This document shows, piece by piece, positions 8,123 to 15,203 of a stretch of DNA of 64,000 nucleotides. The notes beneath the pieces were generated by a model that did not search any database, was not told the DNA's origin, and worked only from the letters and a program-made list of their open reading frames with translations. This stretch comes from an uncultured Oscillospiraceae bacterium. Its GTDB lineage: Bacteria > Bacillota > Clostridia > Oscillospirales > Ruminococcaceae. The stretch is taken from NCBI GenBank assembly GCA_934462925.1, contig CAKSIT010000008.1, positions 1 to 64,000 on the forward strand, read 5' to 3'. The translations under genes and the position numbers were made by a program. Each line of letters begins with the position of its first letter. Position 1 is the first letter of the stretch.

Positions 8123-11100
8123 TCAGCTGCGGCTCAGTCTGAGCGAGCGCAGCAGCAGATAGTTTTCGTCCACGGCGCTGAACACCTGCCTGTCAGTCCC
8201 CGCGATGATTTCGCTTATGTAACGTCCCGCCGTGCGGTAGAACTCCTCCTCATAATGCACGATGTGCGCGCCGCCGAAAACGAAGCTGTCCGACGAGTAG
8301 AAGTGCTTTGAGATATCTATTACGTAGCACCCCGTCACCGCCGCAAAGCGCTCCTCGCACAGCGAGATGAACTTCTTCTTAAGCTCCGCCATTCCGTCGT
8401 CCTCAAGCGGGGCGAGCCTGTTGTCAAGCGTTATGTACTCGCTTTTCGGCTCTGCCTTTATGAGTATTATGTTGCCGCCGTATCTTTCGCTTATAACGCC
8501 CGCAAAGCGCGTCATGGCGTCAAAGCAGTATTTCATTCCGCGCCGCTCGAACAGGTAGGACAGCCTGCACGCGCTTTTTATGTCCTTGTAGAAGTCCATG
8601 CGCATAACCGTGTCGTCTATCTCGAACAGCCCGCCGCTGTACTCCGCCATTTTGCTTATAAGGTCGAAGAAATCGAGCAGAATCCAGCGCGCCTTTGAGC
8701 TTTCAATGTCGCGTATGCCGCTGCGGGAAAGTGCGTTTTCAAGCGTCCTTTTGCGCCATGCGTTGCCGCTGAACGCCTCCGTCCCCTCGGGCAGCTGCGC
8801 GTTTACGGGCGGCTCGAACGCAAGCAGCGCGGGCTGCTTGAATATGTACTTGCCGATAAACGCGTCGCTCATGTTGGCGGACTCGCGCGATACGCAGCTG
8901 CCCCATATGTCGAGCGTTTTAAGCCCCTGCGACTGAATGTAGCGCTTCTGCTGCGGTTTTCCGCGCAGCAGGAACATAAGCTCAACGCTCCTGTCGTTTA
9001 CCGCCGCGCCCGTTTCCTTTGCAAGAAGTCTCATCATCGTGCGCAGTATCACGTACTTCCCCTTAAACGCGCTTTCGTAAAAGTCGTACCCGCGCGACAA
9101 ATCGCCGTCGAGCAGCGCCTGTATCATCTGCGCGGTTTGCACAAGCTCGCGCGCTTCGGGTTCTCCCGCGAAAAACTCGCCCACGCAGGAAAGCTGCGCG
9201 CTCCCCGCGCGTTTTAGCCGTATAAGCTGCTCCGCGTGCTTTGCAGCGAACTCCGCCGAGGTAGAGGCGATTATCCTGTCCGCAGCGCAGTCCATGTCGA
9301 GCAGCCAGCTCTGGAACGAGCGCGCGGTCATGCTCGCGTAGTATTTCACCACGCGCGAGAACCATATCTCCTCCGACGGCGCGCTAATGCAGGTAACGCC
9401 CGCGTCCGATGAAACGGCGAGCGCCGCCCTGTACGCGTCAAGGCTGTAGTGCGGCTCAAAGCGCCCCTCGGCGTCCTCCGCAAGGGGGAAGTAGAAGCGC
9501 GACAGCTCCACCACGGCGGGGCGCGCAATGTCGATGAAGAAGTCCTCCATTTCGCGCATTAGCCTGTTGGCGCGGGTCTTAGGAGAAGCCGCGCGAAGCT
9601 CCGCGCCCTTTGCGGTGTGCGCGCCGTACTCCGTGCGGAAAAGGATTATCCGCGCGCCCGAAGCCGCGAGTATCTCGGCGTAGCGGCGCAGCGCAGGCTT
9701 CCAGAACTCCTCGCCGAACGGCGGCGCTACCCGCGTGAGCTGCTCCTTATGCTGCGCAAAGAACGCCGAGCGGCGCAGCACGCGCCTTGCGGTAAAGCAG
9801 CAGGGCGGCTCAGAGCCGTTTATCATGTAGCACGCCGAGGCCGCCGCCGTGCAGAAGTCCACCGCGATAATGTCGGGCGCGGTGCGCTTTATGTAGTCGG
9901 GCAGGTCCTTTGCAATGTCCAGTTTAAGGCGCTCGCTGCACCCCTCGTCGGGTGAGAAGCCGCCCACGCCCGACCCGAGCGACACCTGCGACAGCCGCAT
10001 TGCGGTCTTGTCAACGCGAAACGCGCTTCCTGCGGAGAAAATGTCCCCCAGTATCGGCGAGCCGCTCAGCAGCACGCGCGGGCGGCGGTTTTCGCAGCTT
10101 ATGTTCCTGCCGAGCCTGCGCGCGGTAAGGGCGGCGCATTCGCGGCTTTCCTCGCTGAACGGCTTGCGGCAGGGATAGGCGCGCACGCCGTCTTCTGCGG
10201 GCAGGCAGATGCACGGCGTGTAGGTAAGAAGCGCGTTAACGCCCGTCTGCGTTCTGTAAAGCTCGGCGCGCAAAAGTGCGCTGCCGCGGTATTCCGCAGG
10301 CGCTTCCGGCGAGGTGATAAGCCGCCCGAGCGAGTACGCGCAGGGGACTTTTCTGCCGTCGGGCGTTTCGATAAGGCTTACGCGCTGCACCGCCTGCGGG
10401 TGCGTGCCTATGATAAGGTCAGCGCCCGCCTGCGCCATAAAGCGCGCTTCCTCAGCCTGCTTTTTGGTGACGAGCGGGGAAGCCGCGCTGCCCCAGTGCG
10501 GCAGCGCTATTATGTATTCCGCGCCCAGACCGTGCGCCCTGTTCACAAGCTCCACGAAAAATTCGCGGCTGTAAACGGCGCAGGCGTTGGCGGCGGCTAT
10601 GTCGTCTTTTGGTACGGCGGTCATGGTAACGGCGATAAACGCAATGTTCATGCCCTTTACGGAGATAACCACGGGGTCGTCGCCGAGCGTGCCGAGGTTG
10701 TGCATTCCGCGCCCGCGTATGCCTGCGGCGGTGTCCTGTATGCCCTTAAAGCCCGCATCACAGCTGTGGCAGGCCGCCGTAACCACAACGCCGAAGCCCG
10801 CTGCGGAAAGCGCGTTGAGCAGGGTAGAGGGCGCGTTCGCGTTTTCGCCGCCGCGCTCGAGCAGCGGGCTTTCCGCAGCGTATGGCGCGCCGTCGCAGCA
10901 GCACGCTTCAAGCGCGCCAACGGCAAGGTCCGCGCCTGTTAAAAGCCCCTTTACGGCGCTGAACGCCCCGTGAAAGTCGCGCGAACGCACGCGCCTTTGC
11001 AGCGCCGCACCCGCGGTTATTCCGCCCGTAAACAAAAGCGCCGCGTGCGCCCCGCAGGAAACCTCCCTGCGCCCGACCTCCACAGCCGTGCGAAAGGTCT

Positions 11101-11587
11101 GCGAGTCCTCCTTAGAGGTGATGACAACGCCCGCCCTGCCGCGCGAGAGCGCCTTTACAACGCCGCTTGCGCTTACGGATACGACAGAGGGCGCGTCCGC
11201 TGCGAAGCGCACCTCGGGCGTTCTGCCGCGGCATTCCCACTTAAGCTGCGCGCTTTGCCCCACCTCAAGGCAGAGCGTCTCCTGCGCGCGCAGTCCCTCG
11301 CTTGCGGGTATGGCGCGAATGCGCTCGCTTTCAGCTCCCGCGGCTTCCTTTTGGTTTGCGGTATGCAGCGCGCGCACGGTCAGCAGGTACTCCCGCCCGT
11401 TTGCAAGCCCTTTAAGCGTAAGGCGGCAGGCTGCGGTGCTGCGCGTGCGTATCACCTTTTCGGGCGAATCCGCCGCCCGCAGGAACACGCGGTATTTTTC
11501 CGCGCCCTGCACGGCGTTCCAGCGAAGCCTTATGCACCTGTCCGCGCCAACTGCCGCAAAGCCCGACGGCGCTTTCAACTGTTCCAT
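8123..11587 (-). CDS. Fn3 - Big2 - CapA-like - DUF6270 - DUF6270 fusion protein
   Basis: A 1154-residue protein with an unusual domain order. Residues 1-95 are fibronectin type III-like (ApsGF...IRLRWNAVQGAEKYRV). Residues 100-172 are a bacterial Ig-like Big2 domain (VVSVSASGVVKALSRGRAGV). Residues 180-430 are a CapA/PgsA-like metallophosphatase fold, with altered metal motifs: FTGGITAG where family members have GD, HSCDAG, HWGSAAS and GTHPQAV. Residues 500-760 (RPRVLLSGSPILGDIF) and 890-1140 (TLDIWGSCVSRES, then FGGAHIVHY) are two DUF6270/SGNH-like domains; only the second has the family's GSCVSR signature. No signal peptide is visible, which is odd for Fn3, Big2 and CapA domains. It may act on cell-surface polymer synthesis; function unknown. 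Confidence 0.8.
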   Translation of the reverse strand: MEQLKAPSGFAAVGADRCIRLRWNAVQGAEKYRVFLRAADSPEKVIRTRSTAACRLTLKGLANGREYLLTVRALHTANQKEAAGAESERIRAIPASEGLRAQETLCLEVGQSAQLKWECRGRTPEVRFAADAPSVVSVSASGVVKALSRGRAGVVITSKEDSQTFRTAVEVGRREVSCGAHAALLFTGGITAGAALQRRVRSRDFHGAFSAVKGLLTGADLAVGALEACCCDGAPYAAESPLLERGGENANAPSTLLNALSAAGFGVVVTAACHSCDAGFKGIQDTAAGIRGRGMHNLGTLGDDPVVISVKGMNIAFIAVTMTAVPKDDIAAANACAVYSREFFVELVNRAHGLGAEYIIALPHWGSAASPLVTKKQAEEARFMAQAGADLIIGTHPQAVQRVSLIETPDGRKVPCAYSLGRLITSPEAPAEYRGSALLRAELYRTQTGVNALLTYTPCICLPAEDGVRAYPCRKPFSEESRECAALTARRLGRNISCENRRPRVLLSGSPILGDIFSAGSAFRVDKTAMRLSQVSLGSGVGGFSPDEGCSERLKLDIAKDLPDYIKRTAPDIIAVDFCTAAASACYMINGSEPPCCFTARRVLRRSAFFAQHKEQLTRVAPPFGEEFWKPALRRYAEILAASGARIILFRTEYGAHTAKGAELRAASPKTRANRLMREMEDFFIDIARPAVVELSRFYFPLAEDAEGRFEPHYSLDAYRAALAVSSDAGVTCISAPSEEIWFSRVVKYYASMTARSFQSWLLDMDCAADRIIASTSAEFAAKHAEQLIRLKRAGSAQLSCVGEFFAGEPEARELVQTAQMIQALLDGDLSRGYDFYESAFKGKYVILRTMMRLLAKETGAAVNDRSVELMFLLRGKPQQKRYIQSQGLKTLDIWGSCVSRESANMSDAFIGKYIFKQPALLAFEPPVNAQLPEGTEAFSGNAWRKRTLENALSRSGIRDIESSKARWILLDFFDLISKMAEYSGGLFEIDDTVMRMDFYKDIKSACRLSYLFERRGMKYCFDAMTRFAGVISERYGGNIILIKAEPKSEYITLDNRLAPLEDDGMAELKKKFISLCEERFAAVTGCYVIDISKHFYSSDSFVFGGAHIVHYEEEFYRTAGRYISEIIAGTDRQVFSAVDENYLLLRSLRLSRS

Positions 11588-11598
11588 GAGAATGCCCC

Positions 11599-13326
11599 CT
11601 ACTTAAGCCCCTGCACGGCGCTTTCGCCAAGCTCCGCGCGCAGCCTTTCAAGCTTTTCAAAATTCCTGTAAAACGAGCAGTACGCCGCACAGAAATGCCC
11701 GATATCGTCTATCCTTATGCGAAAATCTCCCTGCCGCACGACTATAGCGCCCACGCACGCCGCTGGCTCTTTAAAGTACATTGCAAGCTCGGGGTAGGCG
11801 TAGCCGTCGAGCATACGCCACACGCGGCGGTATATCGTGCGGATAAACAGCCCCTCGTCGAAGTCCGTAAGATAGCTGCATTCAAGCCGCTGCTCCTTAA
11901 TGCGCGCGTACAGCTCGAACGTTACGCACAGCAGCTCGAGCGAGGTGTGCGCAATGGTTTCGCGGCTGTAAAGGCTTTTAAGCGAAGCCGCGGCGTTTTT
12001 CAGCCCGAAGCTTAAGTACTTATCCTCGGGCAGGTGCTTTGAAAGCTCGTTTACCGCGTAAGCCACCCAATGGTCGCGGTACTGCGTGTAGTCCTCGCGG
12101 ATAAACCTGTCCACCGCCTGTTTCGCAGCGTCAAGCCAGCGCTGCTCGCGCGTGAGCGCGTATAATCGGCACAGCCCGAACACCGCCTCGCCGTCGTAGT
12201 ACACCGTGCGGAACTTGTCGCGCGGGGCGAGGGTGGGGTAGCGCAGCACGTGAAAGAAGCTGCCGTCGCGCTCGTCGAACAGCTCGAGAATGCCGTTGCC
12301 AAGCTCCACCGCCTGCTGTCTGTAGCGGTAGTCGCCCGTAAGCGCCATAAGCTCGGTAAGCGCGACTATGGCAATGCCGCTGCCGCCGAGCTTTACCTCG
12401 TTCGCGGTAGGGTCGGGCAAAAATGCGGTGTTCTCGCGCGCGGGGTTTGGCGCGTATTTGCAAAAAAGCAGGCTTACCATGTACTCAGCCGCCTTTTTCG
12501 CCTGCATAAGCGTAAATTTGTCGCCCGTAACGCGCGCGGCGCATACAAGACTCCATAGCGCGGAGGCGTGGCGCACGGTGTTATAGCCCGCAATAGCGTT
12601 GCCCGAAAGCGGGAAAAAGCCGTACTCGAACTTTCCGTCAAGCCCCTCCATCATAGCAAGAAAGTCTGAGGACGTAGAGATAACGCGCTTTACGTCGTCT
12701 GCGCTTACCTGCCCGCACACGCGCCGCCCGCAGCACGCGCCGTCGGTATAGAGCGTATGCACGGCGCACTTTTCGTCGCAGAAAACGCTCATGCAGTCAA
12801 AAAGCACCACCCGCTCGGGCAGCACGGAAAGCGTGGGCAGCGAACACGCCGCGAGATACCTGTTCACGCTTGTAAGCTCAAGGCGCTTTTTCTTGTAGGT
12901 GTAAACGCCGTAACAGTTAGCCTCCGCCTCGGTCACGGCGCGCTTCATTTCACCGTCAAAGCAAACGCCGCGGCGGAAAAAGCGCAGCTTGCCGTTTTCA
13001 AGCCGCTCGTTCACGTCTGCGAGCTGCGCGTATTCGCTGCGGCGCACAACGCCCGCCTTTACCCAAAGCGGCGCGTATCCGTTCGCAGCTGTGCGCTCCG
13101 CCTGCGCAAGAGCGCCGCGCCACGCCGCTTCAAGGCTGCCCGCTGTGCAGCGGAACACCCTCGCGCGCGAGTGAATGTCGCATATCTCGGCGAACGCCGT
13201 GTACAGCCCCTGCGTGCAAAGCGCGGGGGAAAGCTCGGCTTCAAGCGCCGTAAAGCTCCTGCCCGAAAGCAGCGCCGCTTCAAGCGCAGCCGCCTTTTGC
13301 GCAAACAGTCCTGCGTTATCGTTCAT
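11599..13326 (-). CDS. (alpha/alpha)6-toroid protein, six-hairpin glycosidase-like
   Basis: A 575-residue protein. The ATG at 13326 follows AGGGGAG and overlaps the HPt gene stop (ATGA). Residues 240-460 contain the repeated helix pairs of six-hairpin enzymes (glucuronyl C5-epimerase, cellobiose epimerase or GH88/105 types): YNTVRHASALWSL, GGSGIAIVALTEL, YYDGEAVFGLCRLY and WVAYAVNEL. These are the usual toroid motifs, spaced by about 50 residues. The first 230 residues are not recognised. No signal peptide is seen. It may hydrolyse or epimerise a surface polysaccharide together with the neighbouring CapA fusion. The catalytic residues cannot be assigned. Confidence 0.75.
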   Translation of the reverse strand: MNDNAGLFAQKAAALEAALLSGRSFTALEAELSPALCTQGLYTAFAEICDIHSRARVFRCTAGSLEAAWRGALAQAERTAANGYAPLWVKAGVVRRSEYAQLADVNERLENGKLRFFRRGVCFDGEMKRAVTEAEANCYGVYTYKKKRLELTSVNRYLAACSLPTLSVLPERVVLFDCMSVFCDEKCAVHTLYTDGACCGRRVCGQVSADDVKRVISTSSDFLAMMEGLDGKFEYGFFPLSGNAIAGYNTVRHASALWSLVCAARVTGDKFTLMQAKKAAEYMVSLLFCKYAPNPARENTAFLPDPTANEVKLGGSGIAIVALTELMALTGDYRYRQQAVELGNGILELFDERDGSFFHVLRYPTLAPRDKFRTVYYDGEAVFGLCRLYALTREQRWLDAAKQAVDRFIREDYTQYRDHWVAYAVNELSKHLPEDKYLSFGLKNAAASLKSLYSRETIAHTSLELLCVTFELYARIKEQRLECSYLTDFDEGLFIRTIYRRVWRMLDGYAYPELAMYFKEPAACVGAIVVRQGDFRIRIDDIGHFCAAYCSFYRNFEKLERLRAELGESAVQGLK

Positions 13327-13781
13327 GTCGAACTCCCCTCTGCGTATGGCAGGCGCTTTATCTGCGCCGCCGTTTTCCTGTACAGCCTTATGGTGCGCGC
13401 GGCAGCCCTGCGCACGTCTGCGGCGCTGCTGCGCTCTGCGGCGTGCTGCAGACGCGCGGAGAATTCCGCAAGCCTTACAAGCCCCACCGTGCGCGACATG
13501 GATTTGAGCGAATGCGCGCATATCACCGTGCCGCGCATATCGCCCGCGCGCACAAGGCGGGCAAGCTCCTCGTCCTTGCGAGAGAACGCGTATTCGCGCA
13601 GCATTTCAAGCAGAAAGCTCCTGCTGTCCACGCAGAAGCGCAGCCCCTGCGCCGCGTCAAGCCCGCTTACGGCGGCGTTAAGCGCCTGTATCTCCTGCGC
13701 GGACATAACGTCGTTTGCGGTATTCCGCCCGCTGAGCGTTTTAAGCGCCCGCCTGCGGTTAAGAAAAGCCAAAAGATTCAT
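13323..13781 (-). CDS. Stand-alone HPt phosphotransfer protein
   Basis: A 152-residue cytoplasmic protein. The HPt helix with the phospho-accepting His is ICAHSLKSMSRTVGLVRLAEFSARLQHAAE, from about residue 88, with the family pattern HxLKxxxxxxG. The preceding region (ALNAAVSGLDAAQGLRFCVDSRSFLLEMLREY) is typical of HPt domains. HPt proteins pass phosphate between receiver domains. The nearest candidates are the LytTR regulator and hybrid kinase transcribed divergently 0.7 kb away, and the receiver/hybrid kinase pair at 34018-36703. Its place in the pilus-like operon suggests that output is phosphorelay-controlled. Confidence 0.85.
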   Translation of the reverse strand: MNLLAFLNRRRALKTLSGRNTANDVMSAQEIQALNAAVSGLDAAQGLRFCVDSRSFLLEMLREYAFSRKDEELARLVRAGDMRGTVICAHSLKSMSRTVGLVRLAEFSARLQHAAERSSAADVRRAAARTIRLYRKTAAQIKRLPYAEGSST

Positions 13782-13803
13782 TGCAAGCCCTCTGAAAAAG
13801 CGC

Positions 13804-14286
13804 TCAGAACGTGAGCCTCATCTGATACCACACCGCGCCGCCGTGGGTGGAGGCGCTGACGCCCTCGCTCACAAAGCCGAATTTTGAGTAATAATGCAGC
13901 AGCCTTTCCTTGCAGGTAAGCACAAGCCCCTTGCGCCCCTGCGCCTTAGCGTCGCTTATGGCGCGCCCGATAAGCTGCCCCGCGTAGCCGTGCTTACGGT
14001 ACTCGGGCAGCGTGTTCACGCCGAAAATCATCTGCCACGCGCCGTTTTCGTCGTGCAGCCACGCGTTTTCGTACATAACGTCCGCAAGGTCCGCAGCGTC
14101 GGTCGTCATGCCGTCTGCAAAGGCAATAAGCCTGTCGCCGTCGAACATCAGCCAGAAGTGGTTCGCGTAGTTTCTTAAGCGCTGCGCAAGCTCCTCGCGC
14201 GGGGCTGCTTCCTCTGCGGGGAAGCAGGCGCTTTCAACCTGCGCTATGCTGTCGATGTCTGTTGTTTTCGCCGTTCTTATCGTCAT
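13804..14286 (-). CDS. GNAT-family N-acetyltransferase
   Basis: A 160-residue acetyl-CoA-dependent acetyltransferase. Motif A is VNTLPEYRKHGYAGQLIGRAI (about residues 90-110), followed by VLTCKERLLHYYSKFGF near the C-terminus, both typical of GNAT proteins. The ATG at 14286 is preferred over the in-frame GTG at 14295, because AAGGTGG overlaps the GTG and is correctly spaced for the ATG. It is the first gene behind a minus-strand promoter, with 22 nt before the HPt gene, so it probably leads the pilus-like operon. Substrate unknown. Confidence 0.85.
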   Translation of the reverse strand: MTIRTAKTTDIDSIAQVESACFPAEEAAPREELAQRLRNYANHFWLMFDGDRLIAFADGMTTDAADLADVMYENAWLHDENGAWQMIFGVNTLPEYRKHGYAGQLIGRAISDAKAQGRKGLVLTCKERLLHYYSKFGFVSEGVSASTHGGAVWYQMRLTF

Positions 14287-14341
14287 GGTTTCCACCTTAA
14301 ATTCCTGTTTCGGGCAGAGCTTTCCCCCTGCTCTTTAATGT

Positions 14342-14370
14342 ATTATAGCACATAATTCCCCGTGTGTAAA
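14342..14370 (-). promoter_or_regulatory. Sigma-A promoter of the GNAT/HPt/pilus-like operon
   Basis: TTTACA (14365-14370), 17 bp and TATAAT (14342-14347) on the minus strand. It is back to back with the promoter of the LytTR/kinase operon, only 43 bp away, so the regulator could control both. Confidence 0.8.
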
Positions 14371-14413
14371 GAGCGCGAAAGTAAAAAATCGTGTGAAAAG
14401 CCCTAATGATAAA

Positions 14414-14442
14414 TTGACAAAATCGTGCAAAAGAGTTATAAT
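14414..14442 (+). promoter_or_regulatory. Sigma-A promoter of the LytTR regulator/kinase operon
   Basis: TTGACA (14414-14419), 17 bp, TATAAT (14437-14442); start codon 32 nt further on. Confidence 0.88.
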
Positions 14443-14474
14443 AAAAATGCCCACAACGCTTACGGAGGAACGAA

Positions 14475-15191
14475 ATGCTTGTATTTGTTTGCGACGATTC
14501 AAAGGCGGACAGAATGCGCCTTTTGCACAATATAAAGACCTATTCGCAGGAAAATGAGTGCGATTTTACGGTAGAATGCTTCGAGAGCGCCGACAAGCTG
14601 CTCGGGGCGTTTTCCGCGCGCGCGCAGAAGCCCGACATCATCTTCCTCGACATATTCATGAGCGGCACAGACGGCATGGAGGCTGCGGAAAAGCTAATAG
14701 CGCTCGGCATGGAAAACGGGCTGGTGTTCACCACCTCGTCGGAGCAGCACGCGCTTAAGGCGTTCAGCATAGGCGCGGACGGGTATCTTCACAAGCCCTA
14801 CACCCACGAGGACTTTGTGCGCGCCATGAAGCGCTTTCAGCCGCTTATCGCGCAGTCGCGCAGGTTTATTACGGTGATTTACCGCCGCGAGGAAAAGCGC
14901 ATAAACCTGAGTTCGGTGCTGTATGTGGAAACCGCGCGGCACAACTCGGTGTTCCACACTACCTCGGGCGACGTCATAGCGTCAGAGCCGCTCGGCAGCC
15001 TTATGGACAGGCTGTGCGGCGAGTACGGGCTGTACCCCTGCGGGCGCAGCTACGCTGTAAATCTCGGGGCGGTAACGGCGTTCACCGCGGACGGAATGCT
15101 TATCTTTTCGGACGGCAGCAGCGTAAGCGTCCCCATAAGGCTGCGGCGCGAGCTTGCGCAGAAGCTTGTAGGAATCGATATGCACGCGTAA
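14475..15191 (+). CDS. LytTR-family response regulator
   Basis: A 238-residue response regulator. Residues 1-125 are a receiver domain: acidic pocket CDDSK, phospho-acceptor Asp in DIIFLDIFM at about residue 59, and HKPYTHEDF near the end. Residues 135-235 are a LytTR DNA-binding domain (KRINLSSVLYVETARHNSVFHTTSG, ... RSYAVNLGAVTAF). Regulators of this AgrA/LytR kind often control surface, adhesion or competence genes. The kinase gene begins 12 nt downstream. The gene starts next to the divergent promoter of the pilus-like operon, which is a plausible target. Confidence 0.92.
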   Translation: MLVFVCDDSKADRMRLLHNIKTYSQENECDFTVECFESADKLLGAFSARAQKPDIIFLDIFMSGTDGMEAAEKLIALGMENGLVFTTSSEQHALKAFSIGADGYLHKPYTHEDFVRAMKRFQPLIAQSRRFITVIYRREEKRINLSSVLYVETARHNSVFHTTSGDVIASEPLGSLMDRLCGEYGLYPCGRSYAVNLGAVTAFTADGMLIFSDGSSVSVPIRLRRELAQKLVGIDMHA

Positions 15192-15203
15192 GGGGGCGGC
15201 GAG

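Noticed and set aside
12757..13887. Plus-strand frame across the toroid and HPt genes
   Set aside because: Antisense to two motif-bearing genes and low-complexity composition.
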